Of a stretch of 16,171 nt of DNA, positions 1 to 9,707 are shown in pieces; positions within the stretch are counted from its first letter, which is position 1, and each line of letters starts with the position of its first letter. The DNA is taken from the NCBI GenBank assembly GCA_022709445.1, contig JAKLIU010000016.1, forward strand, positions 1-16,171, written 5' to 3'. Below the pieces are notes generated by a model, which saw nothing but the letters and a program-made list of their open reading frames with translations, was not told where the DNA came from and searched no databases. A program made the translations under genes and the position numbers. This DNA comes from Spirochaetota bacterium. Its GTDB lineage: Bacteria; Spirochaetota; Spirochaetia; Treponematales; UBA12059.

Positions 1-112
1 CCAGGGCCTTGAGCGGATCGCGGTACCTGATGATGTCGAGTCCGAGCGGCTTGAGGTAGAACCCGGCCAGCCCCGCCACGGAGTCGTCCGCTATGACGAG
101 CAGGGCCTTCAT
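1..112 (-). CDS. Receiver-like protein, N-terminal 37 residues only (partial)
   Basis: The reading frame opens with ATG at 112-110 and runs off the left edge. The visible residues begin MKALLVIADD and continue as an alternating beta/alpha pattern, with an acidic pair (Asp9, Asp10) after the first hydrophobic strand and a GFYLKPLG helix-turn. This resembles the start of a response-regulator receiver fold, where acidic residues after strand 1 bind magnesium. No phosphoacceptor can be seen because the gene is cut. The ATG overlaps the TGA of the upstream gene (ATGA), so the two are probably translationally coupled. It may instead be a degenerate receiver or an unrelated Rossmann-like protein. 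The CDS itself is likely; the function is a guess from 37 residues. Confidence 0.6.
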   Translation of the reverse strand, partial: MKALLVIADDSVAGLAGFYLKPLGLDIIRYRDPLKAL

Positions 113-1065
113 TCGGTGCCCTTGTTCAGCACGGTGTAGGCGACGATGTACCAGATGTCGTCCCGCTTCTCCAGCTCGTACCGGTACTCCTTGAGCATGC
201 TGAAGCCGGGGTAGGCGAACTTGGCCAGGACCACCACGGTGCCGTAGGACTGCCCGTACCGCGTCTCCAGGATCTCGAAGGAGCTGGGCACCACCACGAT
301 GTCCGCGTCGACCACGCTGGCCATCAGGTCCACCCGGTACGCTTCCAGCATCCTGCGGCGGCCGTCGTCGGACTCGCGGTCGTAGGAGCGTTTCTTCTCG
401 GGATTGGCCCGCAGGAGGCGCTCCAGGTCCAGGTAGAGGAAGAACTCGTTCCAGCGCGCCTTCTGGCGGGCCTGGATGGTGCGGCTGACCACCTCGTCGG
501 GGGAGATGCGCTCGGCGCGCAGGATCTCCGCGGTGCCGGCGCCGAAGGCCATGGACGAGGCCGGGGTGGGCGCGCCGGGCCGCACGGAGAGCGAGAGGGC
601 ATTGGAGCCGATGGCCGGCGCGGCGGCCGCCTGGACCGAGCCGCCTCGGCCCGCCAGTTCCGGCCAGAAGGAGCAGCGCACGATGTAGGCGCCGGGGTCC
701 TCGATGGACACGTAGTCGCGCAGGTCCTCGATGAAGGAATATTCCTCTCCGGGCTGGAGCGCCAGCTCCCGGTAGAAGGCGGGCGAATCGGAGGCCATGG
801 CGCGTTTCCAGGAGTCGCTGGCCTCCAGGGAGCGGTTGGTCAGGGTGAGAACCTGGAACGACACGGACAGCCGGCGTTCCTCCGCCAGCTTGAAGCGGAA
901 CGGCGCGGGCGAGTCGTTGCGTATGGTCACCTTCACCGGTATCTCGGCGCCGGGCACGTACATGCGCTTGTCGAAGAAGCCGATCGACACCTGGGCCTGC
1001 GCGGCGGCGAGGGCGCAGGCGGCGACGGCCAGCGCGGCCGCAAGGACTGTTCTTCGGGCGTACAC
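109..1065 (-). CDS. Secreted or lipid-anchored Ig-like/NTF2-like protein of unknown function
   Basis: The protein has 318 residues. I chose the GTG at 1065-1063 because AAGGAG lies 9 nt upstream and because it gives a classical export signal (MYARRTVLAAALAVAACALAAAQAQ). Cleavage could be after AQA; the VAAC motif at 14-17 would also fit a lipobox, so a lipoprotein is possible. Residues about 28-140 look like an Ig-like beta domain of the BsuPI/DUF type (PGAEIPVKVTIRNDSPAPF). Residues about 185-318 resemble an NTF2/SnoaL-like fold, with a helical start followed by strands ending KRDDIWYIVAYTVLN. I do not recognise a named family and assign no catalytic role. It heads a coupled pair with the receiver-like gene and diverges from mfd. 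The open frame continues upstream to 1647, but that part is antisense to mfd and is not real. Confidence 0.8.
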   Translation of the reverse strand: MYARRTVLAAALAVAACALAAAQAQVSIGFFDKRMYVPGAEIPVKVTIRNDSPAPFRFKLAEERRLSVSFQVLTLTNRSLEASDSWKRAMASDSPAFYRELALQPGEEYSFIEDLRDYVSIEDPGAYIVRCSFWPELAGRGGSVQAAAAPAIGSNALSLSVRPGAPTPASSMAFGAGTAEILRAERISPDEVVSRTIQARQKARWNEFFLYLDLERLLRANPEKKRSYDRESDDGRRRMLEAYRVDLMASVVDADIVVVPSSFEILETRYGQSYGTVVVLAKFAYPGFSMLKEYRYELEKRDDIWYIVAYTVLNKGTE

Positions 1066-1135
1066 TTCCTGCGTCTCCTTGTGGGGGTACCGGCCGGTGC
1101 GGGGGCCGGCGTATACCAAGCGCCCGCTTTCGTGT

Positions 1136-1164
1136 AGTATGGCACGGACGCTATCCTCCTTCAA
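1136..1164 (-). promoter_or_regulatory. Candidate sigma-70 promoter for the secreted Ig/NTF2-like gene
   Basis: On the minus strand TTGAAG (1164-1159) is followed after exactly 17 nt by CATACT (1141-1136). This predicts a start near 1129 and a leader of about 64 nt before the GTG at 1065. That leader contains a perfect 10-bp palindrome, ACCGGCCGGT (1089-1098), which could be an operator or chance in GC-rich DNA. Both boxes are imperfect, so confidence is low. No equally good pair was found on the plus strand for mfd. Confidence 0.35.
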
Positions 1165-1180
1165 TTGTCGGACGATTCGC

Positions 1181-4585
<3,405 letters not shown>

Positions 4586-4600
<15 letters not shown>

Positions 4601-4618
4601 AAATCCAGGGCTTTCAGC
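4586..4618. terminator. Interlocking inverted repeats between convergent genes, candidate bidirectional terminator
   Basis: Two 7-bp stems overlap here and cannot form together. One is GCCCTGG (4586-4592) with CCAGGGC (4605-4611) around a 12-nt loop. The other is GCTGAAA (4596-4602) with TTTCAGC (4612-4618) around a 9-nt loop. The region spans the mfd stop codon and lies between the mfd and 4628-5422 stop codons. The first stem is followed on the plus strand by only TTTC, so a classical U-tract is missing. A third weak stem, CGCCGTC/GACGGCG (4623-4629, 4637-4643), sits just beyond. Termination is plausible by position, not proven. Confidence 0.35.
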
Positions 4619-4627
4619 GGGGCGCCG

Positions 4628-5422
4628 TCAGGGATCGACGGCGAAGCGCTCGTGGAACCGGTAGCGCTCCAGGATGTCGACCAGCTCGGGCGAGAAGGCC
4701 AGGGACAGGCTTCCCTTCTGGACGCCGCTGGGCAGCCGGGCGATCTCCGCGACCGTCGCGGCAACCGTGAACTGGAAGCTCCTGAAGTACAGCTTGGCCG
4801 ACACCGCCGCGTCCTTCCGGAGCTCCTGCGCGGCCATGGGCAGGAGGAAGTCCAGGCGGTCGCTGGCCACCGCGAATACGGCGGCCTTGACCTTCTCCGC
4901 GCCGTAGCCCAGCTCCGTAAAGTTGTTGTAACCCATGGCCGCGGCGCTGGCCGCGTCGATCCTGACCGGCTTGCCCTTGAAGTCCTCGTACTCCGCCTTC
5001 AGGCGATCCATCATGCCCAGGTAGTCCTCCACCATGGAGCATATGTCCGGCGGGCAGGGTTTCCAGGCCACCGAGACCAAGCCTATGGACGCGCGTCCCC
5101 TCATGGGCGTGATGGACTTGACCAGGCAGCGCGCGAACACCTTGATCGGCTGCTGGGCGTTGGCCGGCTGGAAAACGACGGTGACCCCGGCGAGCCCGTT
5201 CGCGAAGCGCTGGAAGAATGCCATCTCCTGGGGCGAGAACGAGGCCAGCAGCACGGCTCCCGACAGCGAGAGGCGGTAGGGCACGCAGGCGATGTTGTAG
5301 GTGTCGATCTTCACCAGGGTCTGCCCGGGCGCCAGGCCCATGCGGGCAGAGGCGAAGGGCGTGACGGTGATGGTCTCCTGCCGGATTTCCGGCTCGGGGG
5401 CGCCGGGCTTCTGCGTTTGCAT
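4628..5422 (-). CDS. Conserved cytoplasmic protein, possible atypical PilZ-type protein
   Basis: The protein has 264 residues, with no signal peptide or membrane segment. I chose ATG 5422-5420 (MQTQKPGAPEPEIRQE). The upstream in-frame ATG at 5446 lies inside an inverted repeat and upstream of a good -10 box. Residues about 15-115 are a beta-rich domain (ETITVTPFASARMG, VPYRLSLSGAVLLASFSPQE) followed by a helix near 120-145. A second beta-rich part ends SGVQKGSLSLAFSPELVDILERY. The architecture recalls the divergent PilZ/PilZN-type c-di-GMP proteins I associate with treponemes. However, I cannot find the canonical RxxxR plus (D/N)xSxxG c-di-GMP-binding motifs, so binding should not be assumed. 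It is transcribed alone, convergent with mfd and downstream of the large operon. Confidence 0.8.
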   Translation of the reverse strand: MQTQKPGAPEPEIRQETITVTPFASARMGLAPGQTLVKIDTYNIACVPYRLSLSGAVLLASFSPQEMAFFQRFANGLAGVTVVFQPANAQQPIKVFARCLVKSITPMRGRASIGLVSVAWKPCPPDICSMVEDYLGMMDRLKAEYEDFKGKPVRIDAASAAAMGYNNFTELGYGAEKVKAAVFAVASDRLDFLLPMAAQELRKDAAVSAKLYFRSFQFTVAATVAEIARLPSGVQKGSLSLAFSPELVDILERYRFHERFAVDP

Positions 5423-5431
5423 CGTGCTACC

Positions 5432-5459
5432 AGTGTAACCCGGCATCCGGCATAGTCAA
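5432..5459 (-). promoter_or_regulatory. Candidate sigma-70 promoter for the 4628-5422 gene
   Basis: On the minus strand TTGACT (5459-5454) is separated by 16 nt from TACACT (5437-5432). The predicted start is at about 5426-5424, only 2-4 nt before the ATG at 5422, which would make the transcript leaderless or nearly so. No ribosome binding site is visible before that ATG, which fits. The -35 box lies in the 15-nt loop of the inverted repeat at 5438-5466. Confidence 0.4.
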
Positions 5460-5466
5460 GCCGGGT
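5438..5466. repeat. 7-bp inverted repeat overlapping the 5432-5459 promoter
   Basis: ACCCGGC (5438-5444) and GCCGGGT (5460-5466) form a perfect 7-bp inverted repeat with a 15-nt spacer. A shorter alternative pairing of CCGGC with GCCGG also exists. It starts 12 nt after the stop codon of the large minus-strand operon (5479) and encloses the candidate -35 of the next gene. It could be the operon terminator (there is no U-tract), an operator, or both. Seen directly; role inferred. Confidence 0.4.
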
Positions 5467-5478
5467 CTTGCTCCGGAC

Positions 5479-6315
5479 TCAGCCCCGGCCGGGCCTGCGG
5501 ACCTTCCTGCCCGTCGGGCGGGAGCCACCGGAGCGGGCGTCGCCGCTGTGTTTCGGGGTCCCTGCCCGGTCCGGCCGCGGGTCGGGCCGCGGGAGAATCG
5601 CCGCCGCACCGGCCGCGGACACGAGGAACACAGTCGGCACCTTGCCGAGCGCCGGCGGCTCGCGCCGCCACAGGCCGGCGGTACCCCGGATAACCAGCTC
5701 GGCGGCGGTGGCGATGCCGGAGGCCGCGCACACCAGGGTGTCCGGTCCCAGACCCTCGCCCATGCTCACCGCCATGCGGTCGCTCCGGTAGGGAGTCTCT
5801 ATGAAGATCTGGGTGGATCCATCGCGGGCGGAGCGGGCCTCCAGCTCGCGGAGCGCCCGGGCGCGGCCGGGGGGATCGGCGGGCAGGTAGCCCAGGAAGG
5901 AGAAGCGCTGCCCGCCCATGCCCGAGGCCATCAGCGCCATGACGATGGAGCTGGGGCCGGGGAGGGGTACCACCCGGATGCCCGCGCGGGCTGCGGCGGC
6001 CACCAGGTCGGATCCCGGATCCGCCACGCAGGGACATCCGGCCTCGGACACCAGGGCCGCGTCCCTGCCCGCGCGGAGAGGCTCGAGGAGGGCGTCCAGC
6101 TCCGCGGCAGGCGTGTGCTCGCTCAGCTCGGCCAGGCTGGAGGCGTCGAGGCCGGCCGGGTCCATGAAGCGCGACAGGAAGCGCCTGGCGCTCCGGCGGT
6201 TCTCGACGATGAAGTCCCTGAGCCCCGCCACGGTCCGGAGCACCATGGGCGCGAGCTCGTCGCGAGGGTCACCGTCGCCTATGGGCACGGGTACCAGGAA
6301 GAGGGTTCCGCTCAC
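5479..6315 (-). CDS. RsmI-like SAM-dependent methyltransferase (tetrapyrrole methylase fold)
   Basis: The protein has 278 residues and starts at GTG 6315, which overlaps the TGA of the FAD-subunit gene as GTGA; GAGG lies 7 nt upstream. Family signatures are clear: the N-terminal strand LFLVPVPIGDGDP, SEAGCPCVADPG at residues 90-101 (RsmI has a similar DAGTP..SDPG stretch), and VPLPGPSS..MALMASGM..RFSFLGYLP. RsmI makes the 2'-O-methyl group of 16S rRNA C1402. This protein differs from typical RsmI in the FIVENRRSARRFLSRF segment, where RsmI has an AEDTRHTRKLL-type sequence, and belongs to the RsmI-like group of unclear substrate. The last 40 or so residues are a Pro/Gly/Arg-rich, probably disordered basic tail. 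Its place as last cistron after a molybdenum hydroxylase is unexplained. Confidence 0.85.
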   Translation of the reverse strand: MSGTLFLVPVPIGDGDPRDELAPMVLRTVAGLRDFIVENRRSARRFLSRFMDPAGLDASSLAELSEHTPAAELDALLEPLRAGRDAALVSEAGCPCVADPGSDLVAAAARAGIRVVPLPGPSSIVMALMASGMGGQRFSFLGYLPADPPGRARALRELEARSARDGSTQIFIETPYRSDRMAVSMGEGLGPDTLVCAASGIATAAELVIRGTAGLWRREPPALGKVPTVFLVSAAGAAAILPRPDPRPDRAGTPKHSGDARSGGSRPTGRKVRRPGRG

Positions 6316-7157
6316 AGGGCTTCCTCGGGGGCGCGTTGCAGGAAGGAGACGGTGTACGATTCCAGGAGTCCGGCGAAGTCGCGGTCCGCCTCCAGCTCCA
6401 GGGCCTTCATGGCCAGGCTGGACCCGGCGGTGGAGGATTCCTTGCGCGAGAGCGGCAACCGGCGGCCGATCAACGACATCTCCATGGACCGGTCCCGCAC
6501 CAGGCGGAGCCCCGCCGCGGCTATGCGCAGCTCGGCGATCGCGCCTCCCTCGAAACGGGCCGCGCCCACGAAGACGGCCGCGCCTGGATGCGGGTAGCGC
6601 GCTTCGCCCATCTGGCGCAGCGCCCAGGAGCTCCAGCGTGCCACCGGCACCCGGACCCTGGTCAGGAGGCTCCCTTCAGGGAAACGCGGCCTGCCGTCCT
6701 CGCCGACGAGCCGGTTGACGCTGGACCAGCGCGAACCCGTCGCGTCGCGCAGCTCGAGCGCCGCATCCATGCAGGACAGCACCGGGGTGCAGGACATGAA
6801 GCGGTGCCGGGCGCAGAGGTTGCCGCCCAGCGTGGCCATGGCGCGCGTGAAGGCCGTGCCGACCGACAGGCAGCATTCCCTGAGCATTCCCAGGCCTATC
6901 CCGCGGGGGAGGGCAAGGATGGCGGACAGGCTGACCATGGCGCCCAGTTCCACGTAGCGCGCGGACCGGGTGACGCCGCGGAGTTCGGGGATGCCTCCCA
7001 GGTCCAGGATGGACGGACCGCCCGGCCGGTCCCAGGTCCCGGGATCCGTCATGAGGGCCGTCCCGCCCGCCCAGGGCACCGCTCCCGGCCTGCGCCTGAG
7101 GAAGGCCATCGCCTCCGCGAGGGATGACGGCGCGGACACGTCCTCAATGCGCCGCAC
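6312..7157 (-). CDS. Molybdenum hydroxylase FAD-binding subunit (xanthine dehydrogenase/CO dehydrogenase medium-subunit family)
   Basis: The protein has 281 residues, normal for this subunit. It starts at GTG 7157 with GGAGG 4 nt upstream, overlaps the end of the 2Fe-2S gene by 14 nt, and overlaps the next start by GTGA. In this family it passes electrons from the iron-sulfur subunit through FAD to an acceptor. The two FAD-phosphate loops are visible: PWAGGTALM at 28-36 (family AGGTDLM) and ATLGGNLCA at 108-116 (family TIGGNL). The C-terminal CO-dehydrogenase-flavoprotein-like domain covers about 175-275. The stretch after the second loop, CARHRFMSCTPVLSCM, is Cys-containing and replaces the more usual SPAADTPPALLAL-like sequence. 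Together with the two upstream genes it makes a complete L/M/S hydroxylase set. The substrate cannot be told. Confidence 0.9.
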   Translation of the reverse strand: MRRIEDVSAPSSLAEAMAFLRRRPGAVPWAGGTALMTDPGTWDRPGGPSILDLGGIPELRGVTRSARYVELGAMVSLSAILALPRGIGLGMLRECCLSVGTAFTRAMATLGGNLCARHRFMSCTPVLSCMDAALELRDATGSRWSSVNRLVGEDGRPRFPEGSLLTRVRVPVARWSSWALRQMGEARYPHPGAAVFVGAARFEGGAIAELRIAAAGLRLVRDRSMEMSLIGRRLPLSRKESSTAGSSLAMKALELEADRDFAGLLESYTVSFLQRAPEEAL

Positions 7158-7632
7158 GTGACCTCCCCTTGCCTGACTTGGCCTCCAGGGCGCGCCGCGC
7201 GGCCGCCAGCACCGTCGTCGGCGAGGCGCAGCGGCAATAGACCGACGACATGGTCTCCACGATCTCGCTCTCCGTGGGCTCGTGCGGGGCGGCCACCAGG
7301 GAGCCGGCGGCCATCATGGTGGCGGCGTCGCAGAAGCCGCAGAGTTCCACTCCCAGCTCACCGAAGGCCTTGGCTGCCGCAGCGTGCGCGGCCGTGCCCC
7401 TGAAGCCTTCCCAGGTGACCACCGTCCGTCCGCGAACCTTGAACATGGGCACCAGGCAGGACGGCACCAGCTGGCCGTCAAGGAAGACCGCGCACTTGCC
7501 GCACAGCCCGATGCCGCAGTCGTTCATCATGCTCTGTATCCCGCATCGGTCGCGCAGCGCGTCGGAGAGCCGTTCCATGGGATCCACCGAGAGGGTCGCG
7601 GACTTGCCGTTGAGCGTGAACTGGACGTTCAT
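7144..7632 (-). CDS. Molybdenum hydroxylase 2Fe-2S subunit
   Basis: The protein has 162 residues, starting at ATG 7632, which overlaps the TGA of the large-subunit gene (ATGA). It is the small subunit of the xanthine dehydrogenase family and carries two [2Fe-2S] clusters. The plant-type ferredoxin cluster ligands are Cys39, Cys44, Cys47 and Cys59 (C-x4-C-x2-C-x11-C). The second cluster, in the helical domain, uses Cys98, Cys101, Cys133 and Cys135 (CGFC ... CRC). All eight ligands are present. The residue before CGFC is Leu97; nearly all relatives have Gln there, and in bovine xanthine oxidase that Gln (112) contacts the molybdopterin. An extra Cys30 is also present. The C-terminal tail (EAKSGKGRSRAAH) is basic. 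The subunit should dock on the large subunit and relay electrons to the FAD protein. Confidence 0.93.
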   Translation of the reverse strand: MNVQFTLNGKSATLSVDPMERLSDALRDRCGIQSMMNDCGIGLCGKCAVFLDGQLVPSCLVPMFKVRGRTVVTWEGFRGTAAHAAAAKAFGELGVELCGFCDAATMMAAGSLVAAPHEPTESEIVETMSSVYCRCASPTTVLAAARRALEAKSGKGRSRAAH

Positions 7633-9707
7633 CCGTTCTCCTCCCCTCGCGCGTCGGCCTCGCCGCCGGGCAACGAGTTCCAGGGCCGGTCCAGGGCCTG
7701 GCTCATGGCGTTGGCGAAGGCCGCAGGTATGGTCGCGTAAGCCAGCTCCCCTATGCCCAGGGGGGCGGCCGCGGATTCGTCCTCCAGCAGCTCGACTCGG
7801 ATCGGGGGGGCGTCTTTGAGCCGCGCGAGGCGGTAGGACGCGTAGGCCGCCTGGTCGGCGGGGCCCGCGCCCAGCTCGAGGCGCTCGGTCATGCACTGGC
7901 CCAGCGCCCTGGCCACGTCGCGCTCCAGCGAGTCCCTGGCCTTGGCGGGCAGCAGGAACCTGCCGGCCTTGGCCACCAGCCACGCGCCCTTGAGCACCGG
8001 CGCGCCGTCCAGGGGATCCAGTCGGAGTTCCACCACGGCCCCGGCCCAGGACGCGCCATCCAGCGACGATTCCTTCCGCGTCCGCGGGCGGTAGGCCTTG
8101 CGGACGGCTATGGGAAGGGCCTCCCGGAAGCGGCGCTTGCGTATGCCCTCGCAGGCCTCGACGATCAGCCTGGTGGTGACCGACACGCTGCGGGAGAGGG
8201 ACGCGAGGCCGGAATTGGGCACGCGGTCGGTCCGCACCGGCTCCAGGGTGACGTCCGCCGGGTCGATGCCGATGATGGCGGCGGCCTCGGTCTTCCAGGC
8301 CAGTGCGGTACCCGAGGCTCCCGGCACCGAGCTGGTGCGTATGGTCAGCGTCGAGTCCATGGCGAGCTCCACCTCCACGGAGGCGGCCTCGGTGGCCGGT
8401 CCCGCGCCCGAGCCGATGCCTGCCGGCACCTGCGCCGAGAACGCCAGCCCAATCCCGGAGCCGGGAGCCTCGCCGGGCTCGTCGCGGCGCTTGCGCATGA
8501 GTTCGTAGGCGGAGCGCTTGCGCCGGTAGTCGCTGGCGGGCAGGAGCAGCGCCGCGATCTCGTCGTAGGGGACCGCCTTCCTGAGCGCCTGGCCCAGCGC
8601 CTCGTCGCCCTTGCGCGCCGCATTGGCCGAACGCCATTCCGACGGGTCGGCATCCATCGCCAGGGCGCAGGCTTCGGCCATGCGCTCGCGCGCGAAGTTC
8701 ACCGACATGGTGCCTATCCCCGCGAAGGCGCCCATGGGGGGCAGGTTGCTCTCGACCGCCCAGGCGGTGGCGCGCAGGTTGGGGCAGCGGTACGCGCCGC
8801 CCAGGGTGCGGGCCGCCCGCGCAGCCAGGTCGTCCGCCAGGGGGCCGTAGGCTCCCACTTCCAGCGCCAGGCGCGCGTCCAGGGCGGTGAGCATGCCGGA
8901 TTCGTCCAGCCCGGCGCGCACGGTTCCCAGGAAGGGCGCACGCTTGGTCGTGTAGAGGAAGTCCTCCTCCCGCGTGAGTACCAGGAGGGCGGGCCGCCCG
9001 CACACCAGGGCCGACAGGGCGGCGTGGCAGGCCAGGAGCGACGGGTACCATATCTTGCCGTCCAGGTGCGGCCCCAGGAGGGTAGGCTGCACCACCACCT
9101 CGTCGTCCTTGACCGCGAGCGCGGCCGCCACCTCGTCCCGGACATTGAAGGGCCACTGGGTGGAGGCGTACACCATCATCTTGTCGTAGTCGAAGGCCGC
9201 CGCCGCCCCCTGGGGCTCGGGGTAGTAGTGGTCCTGCGGGGACATGCGGAACTCGCCCTCGACCACCCTGAAGGCGGAGGCCATGGCGCCGTCCACGTCA
9301 CCGTGGTCCAGTCGGTGCCTGGCCAGGAGCCGTCCCGACTCGAAGCAGTCCGATGGGAAGGACGGCCGTTCCTCGTCCACCGCGACCCGGGCCAGCCGCA
9401 CCGCCTCGCGCACCCTGGCCCGGTCCGGCCCGACGATCAGGGCCACCGGTTCGCCACGGTAGGACACCCGGCCGGACGCCAGGATGGGCACCGACGCGCC
9501 GAGGGCCTGCAGGGTCTTCTTTCCGGGTATGTCGTCGGCGGTGAGGCTGCGGTACTCCCTGGGCAGGTGCGGGATCGAGATGGAGCGGAGAACGCCCCGC
9601 GAGACGGGCGAGCGCACCGTCCCCACCCAGGCCATGCCCGGGGCCGAGAAGTCGGAAACGCGCCGCAGGTAGGGCCGGCGATCCTCCGGGTCCGCGGTGC
9701 CCGTCAT
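7629..9707 (-). CDS. Molybdenum hydroxylase large (molybdopterin-binding) subunit, divergent
   Basis: The protein has 692 residues and starts at ATG 9707, overlapping the TGA of the aminotransferase gene (ATGA). Residues about 15-110 form the a/b-hammerhead domain (VGTVRSPVSRGVLRSI; VSYRGEPVALIV). The rest is the molybdopterin-binding domain, with ALVCGRPALLVLTREEDF and ERMAEACALAMDADPSEWR as clear family landmarks. The proposed general-base glutamate is present as Glu654 in GIGELAY (family GVGE; bovine Glu1261). Other cofactor loops are altered: GPHLDGKI at 212-219 replaces GGGFGGKE, GAFAGIG at 326-332 replaces AFRGFG, and VPGASG at 461-466 replaces the MGQG motif. In the family this subunit hydroxylates heterocycles or aldehydes at the Mo centre. 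The substrate is unknown and normal activity is uncertain because of these changes. Family membership is secure. Confidence 0.9.
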   Translation of the reverse strand: MTGTADPEDRRPYLRRVSDFSAPGMAWVGTVRSPVSRGVLRSISIPHLPREYRSLTADDIPGKKTLQALGASVPILASGRVSYRGEPVALIVGPDRARVREAVRLARVAVDEERPSFPSDCFESGRLLARHRLDHGDVDGAMASAFRVVEGEFRMSPQDHYYPEPQGAAAAFDYDKMMVYASTQWPFNVRDEVAAALAVKDDEVVVQPTLLGPHLDGKIWYPSLLACHAALSALVCGRPALLVLTREEDFLYTTKRAPFLGTVRAGLDESGMLTALDARLALEVGAYGPLADDLAARAARTLGGAYRCPNLRATAWAVESNLPPMGAFAGIGTMSVNFARERMAEACALAMDADPSEWRSANAARKGDEALGQALRKAVPYDEIAALLLPASDYRRKRSAYELMRKRRDEPGEAPGSGIGLAFSAQVPAGIGSGAGPATEAASVEVELAMDSTLTIRTSSVPGASGTALAWKTEAAAIIGIDPADVTLEPVRTDRVPNSGLASLSRSVSVTTRLIVEACEGIRKRRFREALPIAVRKAYRPRTRKESSLDGASWAGAVVELRLDPLDGAPVLKGAWLVAKAGRFLLPAKARDSLERDVARALGQCMTERLELGAGPADQAAYASYRLARLKDAPPIRVELLEDESAAAPLGIGELAYATIPAAFANAMSQALDRPWNSLPGGEADARGEENG

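Noticed and set aside
797..1180. N-terminal extension of Mfd by up to 128 codons
   Set aside because: The extension is antisense to the signal peptide and Ig-like part of the divergent secreted protein, and Mfd of normal length starts at 1181.
4628..5422. Firm assignment as a c-di-GMP-binding PilZ protein
   Set aside because: The canonical RxxxR and (D/N)xSxxG residues were not found, so only a cautious resemblance is stated.
7633..9156. A long upstream extension of the 2Fe-2S subunit, suggesting a fused protein
   Set aside because: The upstream part is a shifted frame of the large subunit with Gly/Arg/Pro-rich composition; the true start is ATG 7632 in an ATGA overlap.
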